Assembly (NCBI GenBank): GCA_030653365.1
Contig: JAURZL010000005.1
Span: forward strand, 185,469-249,468
Origin: Anaerolineaceae bacterium
GTDB lineage: Bacteria > Chloroflexota > Anaerolineae > Anaerolineales > Anaerolineaceae
Reading direction: 5' to 3'
DNA: 64,000 nt
The notes beneath the pieces are model-generated. The model worked only from the letters and a program-made list of their open reading frames with translations. It had not been told where the DNA came from and did no database searches. Made by a program: the position numbers and the translations under genes. Positions 50,023 to 59,992 of this stretch are shown in pieces. Numbering within the stretch: the stretch's first letter is position 1; every line of letters starts with the position of its first letter.

Positions 50023-52926
50023 ATGAAACATATAACACTGACAATAAACGAAAAAATAAAAAAATTTGACGTTAATGAAAAGGATTCTTTACTGGAAGTC
50101 TTGCGTGAAGCCGGATACATAAGTGCAAAATCTGGTTGTGATGATGGAACCTGTGGTGTTTGTACCGTGTTGTTAAATGGCAAACCAGTTAAGAGCTGTC
50201 TCATAAAGGCTTTTGAGGCAGATAATATGTCCATCATCACACTTGAAGGATTGGGAGAGGCGGAAACACCTGATCCGTTACAAAAAGCATTTATAGAAAC
50301 AGGTGCGATTCAATGTGGTTACTGCACCCCGGCTCAAATTCTTTCAGCGAAGGACTTGGTGAACAGAAATCCGGATCCAACAGACGATGAGATTCGCATA
50401 GCGTTGAATGGTGTGCTATGTCGATGCACTGGTTATGTTCGTGGTGTTGATGCGGTGAAAAGAGCAGCAGCTGAAATGAGAGGAGAGTCTTTAAAGCCGT
50501 ACCAGCACATCGCCTTGACATTGCCAGAAAACACTGATGATATTGATCTTCCCTTGGAATATTATCGTAAAGATGGAAAGAGAAATCCCTTACCACCGAT
50601 CGTATATACCCCCAAAGAGATGGAAAATGTGGAAGTGGTGGGGAAATCGGAAATCAAAGTTGACGCAAAAAAGCTCGCTTTGGGAAAACCCGTTTTCACA
50701 GATGATGTCCATCCTGAGGGAATGTTGTATGGTGCGTTGTTGACAAGTCCCTATGCCCATGCCCGCCTCAAAAAAATCGATGTTTCCAAAGCCCGTAACC
50801 TACCTGGGGTTCATGCTGTTTTGACACATAAAGACCTTCCCAGGATCAAGTTTGCCAGTGGTGGGCAGAGTTATCCGCAACCTTTGCCTTATGATCAGGT
50901 CTGCCTGGATGATAAAGTGCGTCATGTCGGTGATCGGGTAGCTATTGTGGCTGCAGATTCGTTGGAAATCGCCAATCAGGCGTTGAGTCTGATCGAGGTT
51001 GAGTATGAGATGCTTCCAGTTGTGGTGGATATGGAACAGGCGATGAGCGCTGGCTCTCCTGTGATTCACGATGAAGAGGACAGTATTGGAATTCACGATG
51101 TGCAACACAATATTGTCCATCACATTAATACAGAAGTTGGAAATGTGGATCAGGCATTTTCAGAAGCAGATTTTGTGTTTGAGGGAGAATATCGCACACC
51201 TAAGCAGCAACATGTTCATCTTGAGCCACATGTATGTATAACTTATTTTGATGAGGATGATCGATTGGTAGTACGCACCAGTACCCAGGTCCCATTTCAC
51301 ATCCGTAGAATGCTATCCCCGTTGATTAATGTGCCGGTTAAACGGATTCGGGTAATCAAGCTGCGTATCGGCGGGGGCTTTGGCAATAAACAGGAAATGT
51401 TATTGGAAGATCTTTGCGCTCACCTGACAATGGTTACCAAACGACCAATCCGCATGGAATATACGCGCACCCAGGAATTCACCAGCTCACGTAGCCGGCA
51501 TGCAAATATCATTCGCTATAAGGTCGGTATCAAAGACAGGAAAATGACAGTTGCCCAATTGTACTTAATTGGAGACACAGGTGCATATGGCAGTCATGGG
51601 TTAACCGTCAATATGGTTGGTGGCTTCAAAGGGCTTACGCTCTACAATCCACCCAATGCGCGCTTTATTTGTGATGTGGTATATACCAATACACCACCGG
51701 CCGGCGCTTTCAGGGGCTATGGAGCGATGCAATGCCAATATGGCATGGAAGTGATGATGGAGGAGATTGCAACTCAATTAAGTATAGATGTGGTGGAATT
51801 CAAACGTGAGAATTGGTTGAAAATTGGCGAGACAATGCATCTATCAGAACAATTGGGTGAAGGTAGGAAGGGAGTTAAGCAGGCATTGCAATCCAGTGGC
51901 ATGCAACAATGTGTGGAAATTGGCATGAAAGCCACCCAATTTAGAGAAAAAAGAGCAATGTATCAAAACCAGGATGGGAGATTTCACAAAGGGATTGGTA
52001 TGGCGGTTGTGATCCATGGCAGTGGCATCGCCAATCTGGATATGGGGGCTGCCACGATTAAAATAAATGACGATGGTTCATTCAATTTATTGATTGGCGC
52101 AACCGACCTGGGAACTGGCTCGGACACAATTTTAGGGCAAATAGCAGCCGAGGTGTTAGGTGTCCCCTTGGACGACATGATTGTTTACTCATCGGATACT
52201 GATTTCACCCCCTTTGACAAAGGGGCTTACGCCAGCAGCACTACCTATGTCAGTGGTGGCGCGGTGAAAAAAGCAGCATTGGAGGTAAGGAAACAGATTC
52301 TGGAACATGCAGCATTAATGCTGGAAATCTCCGATATTGACCAGTTAGAACTGAAAAATAAACAGGTGATCAGTCAGGATGGCAGGCGATTGACACTAGA
52401 GGAAATTGCTTTGAGCAGCATTCACCAACTAAACCAGCACCAAATTGGAGCAACTGCATCCCATATCAGCCCGGTCAGTCCACCACCAACCGCAGCTCAA
52501 TTTGTTGAAATCGTCCTGGATACGCAAACAGGAGAGGTGCAGGTTGAGCGATTGCTGATGGTTGTGGATTGTGGTAGGGTGATTAATCCCATCACGGCTT
52601 CCGGGCAGGTGGAAGGTGGTATGTTGCAAGCGCTGGGGTTCGCGCTAACAGAGGAAATGCTATTTGATGAAAAAGGTATTCCATTGAATTCCAATTTAAG
52701 TGACTATAAAATTTTCCGGGCAAATGAAACACCAGCCATGGATGTCATCTTTGTTCAGACGGATGAACCTACCGGTCCATTTGGGGCTAAATCAGTGGCG
52801 GAGATATCCATAGATGGGGTATCACCTGCAATGGCAAGTGCACTCCATGATGCCAGCGCCGTGTGGATGAGAGAGCTGCCGTATACACCGGAAAGAATAA
52901 AAGCTGCTTTGCAGAATATAGAATAA
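50023..52926 (+). CDS. Single-chain molybdenum hydroxylase (aldehyde oxidoreductase/xanthine dehydrogenase type)
   Basis: 967 residues. Residues 1-75 are a plant-type [2Fe-2S] domain (GCDDGTCGVCTV), 80-155 the second [2Fe-2S] domain (CGYCTPAQ, CRCTGY) and 195-965 the molybdopterin domain (GGGFGNKQEM, AFRGYGAMQ, final Glu in GPFGAKSVAEI). There is no FAD domain, as in the MOP aldehyde oxidoreductase of Desulfovibrio. It oxidises aldehydes or N-heterocycles and probably passes electrons to a ferredoxin or flavodoxin. Start ATG follows GAGG. No XdhC or cofactor genes are adjacent. Confidence 0.9.
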   Translation: MKHITLTINEKIKKFDVNEKDSLLEVLREAGYISAKSGCDDGTCGVCTVLLNGKPVKSCLIKAFEADNMSIITLEGLGEAETPDPLQKAFIETGAIQCGYCTPAQILSAKDLVNRNPDPTDDEIRIALNGVLCRCTGYVRGVDAVKRAAAEMRGESLKPYQHIALTLPENTDDIDLPLEYYRKDGKRNPLPPIVYTPKEMENVEVVGKSEIKVDAKKLALGKPVFTDDVHPEGMLYGALLTSPYAHARLKKIDVSKARNLPGVHAVLTHKDLPRIKFASGGQSYPQPLPYDQVCLDDKVRHVGDRVAIVAADSLEIANQALSLIEVEYEMLPVVVDMEQAMSAGSPVIHDEEDSIGIHDVQHNIVHHINTEVGNVDQAFSEADFVFEGEYRTPKQQHVHLEPHVCITYFDEDDRLVVRTSTQVPFHIRRMLSPLINVPVKRIRVIKLRIGGGFGNKQEMLLEDLCAHLTMVTKRPIRMEYTRTQEFTSSRSRHANIIRYKVGIKDRKMTVAQLYLIGDTGAYGSHGLTVNMVGGFKGLTLYNPPNARFICDVVYTNTPPAGAFRGYGAMQCQYGMEVMMEEIATQLSIDVVEFKRENWLKIGETMHLSEQLGEGRKGVKQALQSSGMQQCVEIGMKATQFREKRAMYQNQDGRFHKGIGMAVVIHGSGIANLDMGAATIKINDDGSFNLLIGATDLGTGSDTILGQIAAEVLGVPLDDMIVYSSDTDFTPFDKGAYASSTTYVSGGAVKKAALEVRKQILEHAALMLEISDIDQLELKNKQVISQDGRRLTLEEIALSSIHQLNQHQIGATASHISPVSPPPTAAQFVEIVLDTQTGEVQVERLLMVVDCGRVINPITASGQVEGGMLQALGFALTEEMLFDEKGIPLNSNLSDYKIFRANETPAMDVIFVQTDEPTGPFGAKSVAEISIDGVSPAMASALHDASAVWMRELPYTPERIKAALQNIE

Positions 52927-52938
52927 ACAGGAGAAGAA

Positions 52939-53772
52939 ATGACAAAAATAATCTGTGTGGTGAATGATGAAGTTATGGAAGGCTCAGAACTTAAGAAGGA
53001 GCATGGGGTATCTTTCTGGATCGAAATGCAACATTCGAATGTGCTCTTTGATACCGGTCAGAGCCCAGAAGTTTTATCTCATAATCTACAAGTACTGGGA
53101 CTCTTACCCATCAATATTGATGCGCTGGTTTTTAGCCATGCACATTATGATCATACCAGTGGTGTTGCGGCGATTTTTCCGGAGAGAACCACGATGCCAT
53201 TGTATGCAAACAGTGATTTATTCAGAGCCCGATATTCAAGTAAAGATGATGTGTATAAATCGATTGGGATGACCATGAAGCAAGCAGATTTGTCACACTA
53301 TTTTTATATGAAACTGAGTGATGATCCTGTAGAAGTCAAACCTGGCTTATGGACGACCGGCACCATCCTGGAGCGACCTGAAAGAATGGGTATCAGTAAA
53401 CATCACATGATTCGTACACAAGCTGGTTGGGAACATGATCCCTATCAGGATGATATTTCTCTGGTATTAAAAACTTCAGCCGGGAATGTTCTTATTTGTG
53501 GATGTTGTCACGCAGGAATATTGAATACCTTATATCACGCCGAAAAGTTATTTGGTAATCCTTTCATCGCAGTGATCGGTGGTACACACCTGATATCAGC
53601 AGATGATCAGTATCTTGATCACATCATCGATGTATTTCAGGATCGCTACCCGGACTGTAGTTTTTATCTGAATCATTGTACCGGTAAAAATGCGATCTCT
53701 ACATTGACCAAAAAATTAGGAACACGTGTACAGATTTTTCCAGCCGGAGAAAAGATGGATTTTCCAGATTAA
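52939..53772 (+). CDS. MBL-fold metal-dependent hydrolase
   Basis: 277 residues; metal motif SHAHYDHTSG (HxHxDH) at about residue 69, later ligands in GCCHAGI and GGTHL. The pattern matches the branch often annotated as dihydropterin-ribofuranosylaminobenzene phosphate synthase-like. AGGAG upstream, 12 bases after the hydroxylase stop, so co-transcribed. Substrate unknown. Confidence 0.87.
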   Translation: MTKIICVVNDEVMEGSELKKEHGVSFWIEMQHSNVLFDTGQSPEVLSHNLQVLGLLPINIDALVFSHAHYDHTSGVAAIFPERTTMPLYANSDLFRARYSSKDDVYKSIGMTMKQADLSHYFYMKLSDDPVEVKPGLWTTGTILERPERMGISKHHMIRTQAGWEHDPYQDDISLVLKTSAGNVLICGCCHAGILNTLYHAEKLFGNPFIAVIGGTHLISADDQYLDHIIDVFQDRYPDCSFYLNHCTGKNAISTLTKKLGTRVQIFPAGEKMDFPD

Positions 53773-53811
53773 TAATTTATTATTTACCCAATAATTTGCA
53801 ACCTAAAAAAA

Positions 53812-55671
53812 CTATTCTGTCAGATCAATCCTGATAAAAGTTTCGAGTGTCAAAGGTTCAGACCAATCACTGGGCGAGAAATTCGTCCCCAAGATATCAC
53901 CGGCTGTGTGAACTCTGCCACGACCAGTGCTGACCACGCCTAAATTGACAAATTCAGGATTTCCTATTAATGTTTTCGGGATTTGGATTTCTATAATGGA
54001 TGGGGTACCATTTTTCAGAGCAATACCAAAGGTAATCGGACTCGTTTGCCATGCCTGACCATCCCAGACATTCAACACAAATGTTCCACTGACGGAACCC
54101 TTCCTATCCAGAGCCTCGATGTCAAATCGGAATTCAGGTTTGTATGGATCCGCAACCGTTATGGGCCGTTTTCCAACATCAATATCTGCACCCTGGTCAT
54201 CCTGGGTGGTATCAATATAAAATAGATAGCTTCCCCAGGGGTTTTCGAAGATATCACCGCTAATTGTCAGTGCCAGAGAAAAGAAGGTTTCATCCTGCAT
54301 AGCATGCAAACTGACCAGGTCTAAATGGGGGATAGTATTAAAATTATCATCGATTTCATCTTCAACAATTGGGTCTTTATATTTAGCTTCAATGATCCCA
54401 TCGACCAAAAGAGGAGGATATAAATATTCATGGCTGAGGAACCCAACACCATCATGGATCTCATTATTGTTATTGAAATCAAAGAGGGCTACATTTTCCC
54501 AATGGGAACCCTGACCCCATCTGGTGGAACACTCGGTGGAGATCCAGGCTGGTTCCCAGAAGACTACCCCCAATCCGCCATTCGAAATTAAAGATTGCGA
54601 TAAATCGATCATAAATTGGCGCTGGCCTTCAATACTGATCGGATAACCACGAATCCCCTGATAAAGGATATTACTGGCTGTTTCATCAACCGCCTCCAAT
54701 GTCCATGGATAAGCCGTTTCAACAATCATGACTTCCTTTTGGAAACGATTGCGCAGATAGGTGATATGTGATCCCAGGTCATTGATCGTGAATGAACTCC
54801 ATTGGGGATAATAGGAAAGACCAATAATGTCAAAATCAACAATATTGTTTTCATAAGCATTCTGGAACCACCAACCTGCGTTCTCGGGTTGGGCAACATG
54901 CAGAATGATTTTTGGGTTTGTGTTTGTGCTCTTGGCAATGTCGCGAACAGCGCGAATCCCGGAATTAAACAATTTTGCATCCCGAGGCCAATCCGATTCC
55001 ATGACGTGTTTGATCATACCAGCGTTGGTTTCATTTCCTACCTGAACAAAATCAGGCATCAGACCAATTTCATGCAAATCACTCAACACCTGGTAGGTGT
55101 AATCATAGACTGCCTGTTCAAGTTCTGCATCATTCAAGTCTTGCCAGGCTGCAGGGATCGCCTGTTTCCCAGGATCCGCCCAATTATCCGAATAATGAAA
55201 ATCAAGGATTGTGAACATTCCTGCTTCCTTGGATCGCGTCAGGGTTCGTTTTATGTCTTCGAAAGTGCTGTATTCGGTCCAATCCGGATTGTGCCACAAA
55301 CGCACACGTACCAGGTTCGCCCCATGGCTTTTGAATAATGGGTAGGCGTCTTGTGGTTCACCATTCTGATAATAGACTGCTCCACAATCGTCCATTTCGT
55401 TTACATAGGAAAGATCAACCCCTAAATAAAATGGAGGTTCGGGAATTATTTGTTTCGCTTCGGTTGGTTCGAGCGTTTCAAGAATGAGATCACCTTCTTC
55501 ATCGATCTCGTTGACAGCGGTAGGAGTGTCCTCAGGCAACAATTCTGGTTCAGCTGGCACAGGTTGGCAAGCTGTTATCAGGATGATTAAACTTATAAAA
55601 ACTATGCCTGTTAGATAACGAAAACCGGAATTAATTTCCGGTTTTCGTTCGAAACCAATTATTTTCATCAT
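53812..55671 (-). CDS. ganB: Arabinogalactan endo-beta-1,4-galactanase (GH53) lipoprotein
   Basis: 619 residues. Lipobox LITAC (Cys about 35) after an unusually long 20-residue n-region; then a GH53 barrel (GVDLSYVNEMDDCGAVYY, RVRLWHNPDW) with acid/base Glu in QVGNETNAG and nucleophile Glu in MIVETAYPW. The C-terminal 200 residues look like a family 9-type carbohydrate-binding/DOMON-like sandwich. Cuts beta-1,4-galactan outside the cell for the adjacent importer. AAAGG before ATGATG. Symbol by analogy with the Bacillus gan operon. A perfect hairpin lies in the early coding region. Confidence 0.88.
   Translation of the reverse strand: MMKIIGFERKPEINSGFRYLTGIVFISLIILITACQPVPAEPELLPEDTPTAVNEIDEEGDLILETLEPTEAKQIIPEPPFYLGVDLSYVNEMDDCGAVYYQNGEPQDAYPLFKSHGANLVRVRLWHNPDWTEYSTFEDIKRTLTRSKEAGMFTILDFHYSDNWADPGKQAIPAAWQDLNDAELEQAVYDYTYQVLSDLHEIGLMPDFVQVGNETNAGMIKHVMESDWPRDAKLFNSGIRAVRDIAKSTNTNPKIILHVAQPENAGWWFQNAYENNIVDFDIIGLSYYPQWSSFTINDLGSHITYLRNRFQKEVMIVETAYPWTLEAVDETASNILYQGIRGYPISIEGQRQFMIDLSQSLISNGGLGVVFWEPAWISTECSTRWGQGSHWENVALFDFNNNNEIHDGVGFLSHEYLYPPLLVDGIIEAKYKDPIVEDEIDDNFNTIPHLDLVSLHAMQDETFFSLALTISGDIFENPWGSYLFYIDTTQDDQGADIDVGKRPITVADPYKPEFRFDIEALDRKGSVSGTFVLNVWDGQAWQTSPITFGIALKNGTPSIIEIQIPKTLIGNPEFVNLGVVSTGRGRVHTAGDILGTNFSPSDWSEPLTLETFIRIDLTE
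55617..55649 (-). other. Perfect hairpin inside the 5' coding region of the galactanase gene
   Basis: 14-bp stem (55617-55630 with 55636-55649) and 5-base loop, covering codons about 8-19. It would form in the mRNA just past the ribosome site, so it could slow or couple translation. Not followed by a T-run. Confidence 0.55.
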
Positions 55672-55684
55672 GACCTTTGAATGA

Positions 55685-56578
55685 TTAACCTTTGACGGCT
55701 CCGGTTGTCAAACCACCAACGATTTGATCTTGCAGGGCGAGGTAAATTATCACTATCGGAAGGGCACCAATCAATGCTCCTGCAGCAAAGACACCCCAGC
55801 GCTGATTAAATTGAGCTCCAGCAAAAACCTGCAGACCAACCATCAATGTGTAAGTCTCGTTGCTCTTTAGCAAGACGCGTGCAAGGACAAACTCACCATA
55901 GGTACCCACATAATTCATCAGCCCAATGACGACCAGGATCGGGCGCAATAAAGGCAGGATCAGTCGGGTAAAAATATACCAGTTGGAAGCACCTTCCACC
56001 ATGGCAGATTCGTCAATATCACGGGGGATGGTATCCAGGAATCCTTTCATCAACCAGATGTTAATACCCATTGCACCGCCTAAATAGACCAGAATAAGAC
56101 TTGCATGGGTATTGAGTCCTAATTTCGGAATGACATCCCCAAATTGTGAAATCATCAAAAAAGTGGCAACAAGCGCTAACAAAGCGGGAAATACCTGGAT
56201 CAGCAGGATGGCTTTCAGCATTAGTTGGCGTCCTTTAAAGCGAAACCTTGAAAATGCATATCCGGCAATGGTGGTGATTGCAAGGGAACCAATGGATGTA
56301 ATGATGGAGATCTTAAGTGAATTTCCGAACCATGTCCAGAATGGAAAGGCTCCGGAGGTTACCAGGGTTTCATAATTACCAATTCCTGGATTTTTGGGAA
56401 TCAATGTCTGTGTAGCGAGAGAACCTGTTGGATTGAATGAAGCTGAGATAACCCATAGAATGGGGAATATAGAAAAAATGATCAAAATCACAGCCACAAA
56501 CAAACGGATTCCAATGCTGAATCTATGCTGAAAAGTCATTGATTTTCGAAATTGACCAATTGTATTTGTGTTAGACAT
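55685..56578 (-). CDS. ganQ: Galactooligosaccharide ABC permease, MalG/GanQ type
   Basis: 297 residues with six hydrophobic segments and the EAA loop DESAMVEGASNWYIFTRLI near 195; C-terminal VGGLTTGAVKG is typical of MalG. ATG 56578 is chosen over GTG 56584 because GGAGG then has proper spacing. Overlaps the MalF gene by eight bases. Confidence 0.88.
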   Translation of the reverse strand: MSNTNTIGQFRKSMTFQHRFSIGIRLFVAVILIIFSIFPILWVISASFNPTGSLATQTLIPKNPGIGNYETLVTSGAFPFWTWFGNSLKISIITSIGSLAITTIAGYAFSRFRFKGRQLMLKAILLIQVFPALLALVATFLMISQFGDVIPKLGLNTHASLILVYLGGAMGINIWLMKGFLDTIPRDIDESAMVEGASNWYIFTRLILPLLRPILVVIGLMNYVGTYGEFVLARVLLKSNETYTLMVGLQVFAGAQFNQRWGVFAAGALIGALPIVIIYLALQDQIVGGLTTGAVKG

Positions 56579-58166
56579 TTTCACTGACCTCCTCCCACAT
56601 ACGGGTATAGCGGAATTGTAGTAAAGTTATCGCGCCAACAATAAAAAATATGATGATCGTAATCGCAGCCGCAAAACCATAGTTGATACCGCTGCTGCCG
56701 GAGAAGGCCAGGTTGTATACATAACTGATCAAAATATCAGTATGCCCCGCCGGAGTTGGCGTCCCCGCCATTGGCGGCCCTCCTGCATTAAAGATATATA
56801 TCAAATTGAAGTTGTTAAAGTTGAAAACGAACGAGGCAATCAGTAATGGACCGACCGCTACCAATAACAAAGGTAGTGTGATGTGCCAAAATTGCTGCCA
56901 AATGCTGGCGCCATCCACCTTGGCTGCAGCGTAATAATCTTCTGAGATCGATTGAAGTGCTCCGCTGGAGACCAACATAAAATATGGATAACTTAACCAC
57001 AGATTGATCAATAATATGGCTATTTTTGCCCACCATTGATCGGTAAACCAGGGTGGTGCCCATCCGAATGTTGATTCAAGGGCTCGAGAGATAACGCCAA
57101 GCTCAGGATTAAGCATTCCTCGCCAGATTAAGATAGTTAATAAAGCAGGTACTGTATACGGAATGATCAACAAAGTTCGAATTAGTTTCTTAAATGGAAA
57201 GCGTGGTTCATTAAACATGATGGCGATCAGCAATCCCAATCCAAAATTAAACAGCAGACTCAAAATCGCGAAGCTGAAATTCCAGCCAACAATACTGGTT
57301 AAAGGTCCTCGCAGGGCTGGGCTGACGAAAAATTCTTTAAAGTTCGCGGTTTTAACCGTTTCAACAAACCCAGGTCTGAGCTGCTTTCCATTGGGTCCCG
57401 AAAATGTCCCACGGATATTTCGATAGGTTTCACCAGTTTCCTGATCAATCATCGCATCCAGTTCGGGATCATAAACATATAAGGGTAAAAGTTCAGCTGC
57501 TTCGGATGGGGAGCGAACCTGAATCGTTCTTCCTTCCTCACCAAACAGGATGGATGTCAGATTTTTATCGGCAGCTGCCATGATCGCATTAATTCTTTGG
57601 TACCCTTCGATGGTCTTGGGAATGCCTTTATCATCCAATTCTCCCACTCCCATTTCACCAGGTTGTGGTTGGGTGAGCTCCTCTTCAGGTTTCGCCAGAT
57701 AAAAGTTACCATCCGCGTCTTTTAACCAGAGGACATATTCTCCCTCTGGGGATTTAAATGCAGTCCAGCCGTATGCTTTTCCTTCTTCTGGCAGATATTT
57801 CATATCTGATATGCGATCAATCGCTTGTTCCTTTGTAATTAAGTGACCTTCACCATAGTTCGTTGTCGAAACCCAAACGGTAAAAAATATTGGGTAAATG
57901 GTAAACAGGGACATTAATATCAGACCAATCAGCATCCAGCGGATGGGGTAAGCTTGTTGGCGTAACATGACAAAATTAGCAAAAATTGCGATGATAAGAA
58001 TCGCCGCGGCTAAGGGATAGTATCCTAAGAAAAATAATCGACTAAGAAACCAAATGATAGCTGCGTCTACCGCAATGATCAGTGCGAATCTCGCCAGTTT
58101 GGGCAGAAGAGGTATTATCGAGGAATCCCTCTTTGGAAGGGCGTCTTGAGTTTTGAAGGAAGCCAT
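56571..58166 (-). CDS. ganP: Galactooligosaccharide ABC permease, MalF/GanP type with large P2-like loop
   Basis: 531 residues. Two hydrophobic segments at about 25-65 and one at 80-100 are followed by a large extracytoplasmic loop (about 105-270), as in enteric MalF, then the core with EAA loop AAAKVDGASIWQQFWHITLP near 410. The track start (TTG 58187) is rejected for ATG 58166. The long loop in MalF contacts the binding protein, so a similar role is expected. Confidence 0.88.
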   Translation of the reverse strand: MASFKTQDALPKRDSSIIPLLPKLARFALIIAVDAAIIWFLSRLFFLGYYPLAAAILIIAIFANFVMLRQQAYPIRWMLIGLILMSLFTIYPIFFTVWVSTTNYGEGHLITKEQAIDRISDMKYLPEEGKAYGWTAFKSPEGEYVLWLKDADGNFYLAKPEEELTQPQPGEMGVGELDDKGIPKTIEGYQRINAIMAAADKNLTSILFGEEGRTIQVRSPSEAAELLPLYVYDPELDAMIDQETGETYRNIRGTFSGPNGKQLRPGFVETVKTANFKEFFVSPALRGPLTSIVGWNFSFAILSLLFNFGLGLLIAIMFNEPRFPFKKLIRTLLIIPYTVPALLTILIWRGMLNPELGVISRALESTFGWAPPWFTDQWWAKIAILLINLWLSYPYFMLVSSGALQSISEDYYAAAKVDGASIWQQFWHITLPLLLVAVGPLLIASFVFNFNNFNLIYIFNAGGPPMAGTPTPAGHTDILISYVYNLAFSGSSGINYGFAAAITIIIFFIVGAITLLQFRYTRMWEEVSENV

Positions 58167-58221
58167 ATTATCACCTTCATTCTTCAAAAGAAAAAACCTT
58201 ATTTAATTAATATTATTATAA

Positions 58222-58252
58222 AATGAAGGCCGGGAATTTCCCGGCCTTCATT
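58222..58252 (-). terminator. Hairpin with T-rich tail after the binding-protein gene
   Basis: 15-bp GC-rich arms (58222-58236 with 58238-58252) nearly meeting at the centre, followed on the minus strand by TTATAATAAT. Ten bases past the stop at 58262; would reduce read-through into the permease genes. Confidence 0.8.
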
Positions 58253-58261
58253 GATTAACTT

Positions 58262-59860
58262 TTATTCAACTGTAATTTCAACGAGCTTTGTTTCCGGATC
58301 GTACACAAATGTAACTGTGCTGTCCGCAGTCAGACTGAGGGCGTAGTTTGGTCCGTCTTGAACGCCATCGGAACCATAATTCACCTTCCAGTCGCCGTCT
58401 AAGGCAACTTTGAATTCATATTCACCTGCGGGGATGGCGGCGGTGAGTGTAAAGAGTCCATCATCACCTTCGACCATGGCAGTAGCGGGACAGGCAGGAT
58501 CCCAGGCAGCACCACAACCAGCTTTGTCCTGATAGCTACCAGGCAGGTTGACCATGCCAACCAGGGCACCCTGGATTAATGCACGAACCTGTTCGGCAGC
58601 ATCAATCATGGATTCTTCAGCTGTTAATTGTCCGGTGAGTGCCAGCGTGATACCATTATTCCAGGCACTCCATACAGAGCCCATTTCGGGAATATTCGGC
58701 ATTGGAATAGCATTTGCACCAGCCAAACCCATAGCTTTCAAATCAGGATCTGCTGTGGTATCTAATACTGACGTGTAAGCCGAGGGGCGTAAACCGGTTT
58801 CATACAGTAACTGCATCGTTTCTTCTGTGGCAACAAACTCGGTGAGGAAAGCCTGCGCGAGTAATGTATTTTCACTGAAAGCATTAATCATGAAGCCCTG
58901 AACACCAAGGAAGGGAGCACCTTCACTGGGGAAGGCGGTCACTGCATACGGAACACCTGAGGCGCGGATACGATCCAAAGCCCATGGGCCAGCCATTAAG
59001 AATGGGATCTGACCGGTCTCAAACAAAGAGTGAGCTGTTTCGTAATCGGTTGTGTTGGGCATAAGGCCTTCATCTACAACAGATGTCATCCAGGAAACTG
59101 CTTCAACCATGCCTTCACCATCCAGACCAACATCAGCAGCATTCCAGGCACCATTTGCATCGACACCGAAGACATAGCCACCAAAGGATGTTTGCATTGG
59201 CAAGGCGTTATATCCCGGGTCTCCACCAATAGCGATTGCGTATTGGACGGTACCTGCATCCTGAAGAGTTCGTCCAATTTCAAGCATTTCTTCCCAGGTT
59301 GTGGGGGGAGTGTCTACCAATTCAGTATTGTAGAAGAAACCAAGATTCTCGGTTGCGTATGGCACACCGTATAGGTTTCCATCGATATAGGTGAAAGCAT
59401 CCAGGGCGGAACCCACGAATTCACCTTCTTTATCACCCAAATCGATAGGTGCGACTAAACCACTATCGACAAGAGCGCCGAGCCAGTCGTGCACACCGAT
59501 GAAAATGTCAGGACCTTCTCCAGCAGGGATGGCGATGATCGCCTGGGAGCGGATATCCTGAACAACACCAAGATCTTCGACCACGAGTTCTACGTTGTAT
59601 TCAGCAAGGAACTCATCCGCAAGATCCAAAAGAATGGGTGTACGCGTGTCATCAGCCCAGATTTTCAATGTAGCTGATGGTTCCACAACGGCGGGTGGAC
59701 TTGTTGGTTCTACTGGGGCAGTGGTAGGTGCTACCACAGCAGTAGTTGGTTCCACTACGGGAGCCGCAGGTACTTCGGTAGCTGCTGGGGTACCACATGC
59801 ACTGAGTGCAAGTGAAAGAACCAGAACAGACACCATAATCATAAGTAACTTTTTCTTCAT
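58262..59860 (-). CDS. ganS: Maltose-type substrate-binding lipoprotein with C-terminal X25/pullulanase-like domain
   Basis: 532 residues: lipobox LALSAC (Cys22), a Pro/Thr/Val linker to about 60, a MalE-type binding fold (LKIWADDTRTPILLDLAD to about 445) and an extra module of about 80 residues beginning AGCGAAWDPACPAT and containing PAGEYEFKVAL and NYGSDG. That module resembles the X25 starch-binding domains of pullulanases. Such a fusion is unusual for an ABC binding protein. Operon with MalF, MalG and GH53, so galactooligosaccharides are the expected ligand, though the module hints at alpha-glucan contact. Confidence 0.88.
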   Translation of the reverse strand: MKKKLLMIMVSVLVLSLALSACGTPAATEVPAAPVVEPTTAVVAPTTAPVEPTSPPAVVEPSATLKIWADDTRTPILLDLADEFLAEYNVELVVEDLGVVQDIRSQAIIAIPAGEGPDIFIGVHDWLGALVDSGLVAPIDLGDKEGEFVGSALDAFTYIDGNLYGVPYATENLGFFYNTELVDTPPTTWEEMLEIGRTLQDAGTVQYAIAIGGDPGYNALPMQTSFGGYVFGVDANGAWNAADVGLDGEGMVEAVSWMTSVVDEGLMPNTTDYETAHSLFETGQIPFLMAGPWALDRIRASGVPYAVTAFPSEGAPFLGVQGFMINAFSENTLLAQAFLTEFVATEETMQLLYETGLRPSAYTSVLDTTADPDLKAMGLAGANAIPMPNIPEMGSVWSAWNNGITLALTGQLTAEESMIDAAEQVRALIQGALVGMVNLPGSYQDKAGCGAAWDPACPATAMVEGDDGLFTLTAAIPAGEYEFKVALDGDWKVNYGSDGVQDGPNYALSLTADSTVTFVYDPETKLVEITVE

Positions 59861-59925
59861 TTTTATCCTCCAAACACTTGATAATCATTTATCACGTCCG
59901 AAACAATCGGCGTGTTCACAACTTA

Positions 59926-59954
59926 ATTATAGACCATTCCTGTTGATTAAGGAA
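59926..59954 (-). promoter_or_regulatory. Promoter of the gan-like operon
   Basis: On the minus strand a perfect TATAAT (59926-59931) 17 bases from a poor -35 (TTCCTT, 59949-59954). The weak -35 suggests dependence on an activator. Confidence 0.45.
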
Positions 59955-59978
59955 AATTGTGTAAAACATGAGATATAA

Positions 59979-59992
59979 TCAACTCGTGTTGA
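59979..59992. promoter_or_regulatory. LacI-family operator
   Basis: TCAAC-TCGT-GTTGA, arms of five bases around a central CG, the usual LacI-family pattern. It overlaps the -35 box of the beta-galactosidase promoter and lies between the divergent genes. Confidence 0.55.

Noticed and set aside
59595-59978. Plus-strand 127-residue ORF opposite the gan binding-protein signal and linker
   Set aside because: Low-complexity shadow of the lipoprotein linker with no ribosome site.
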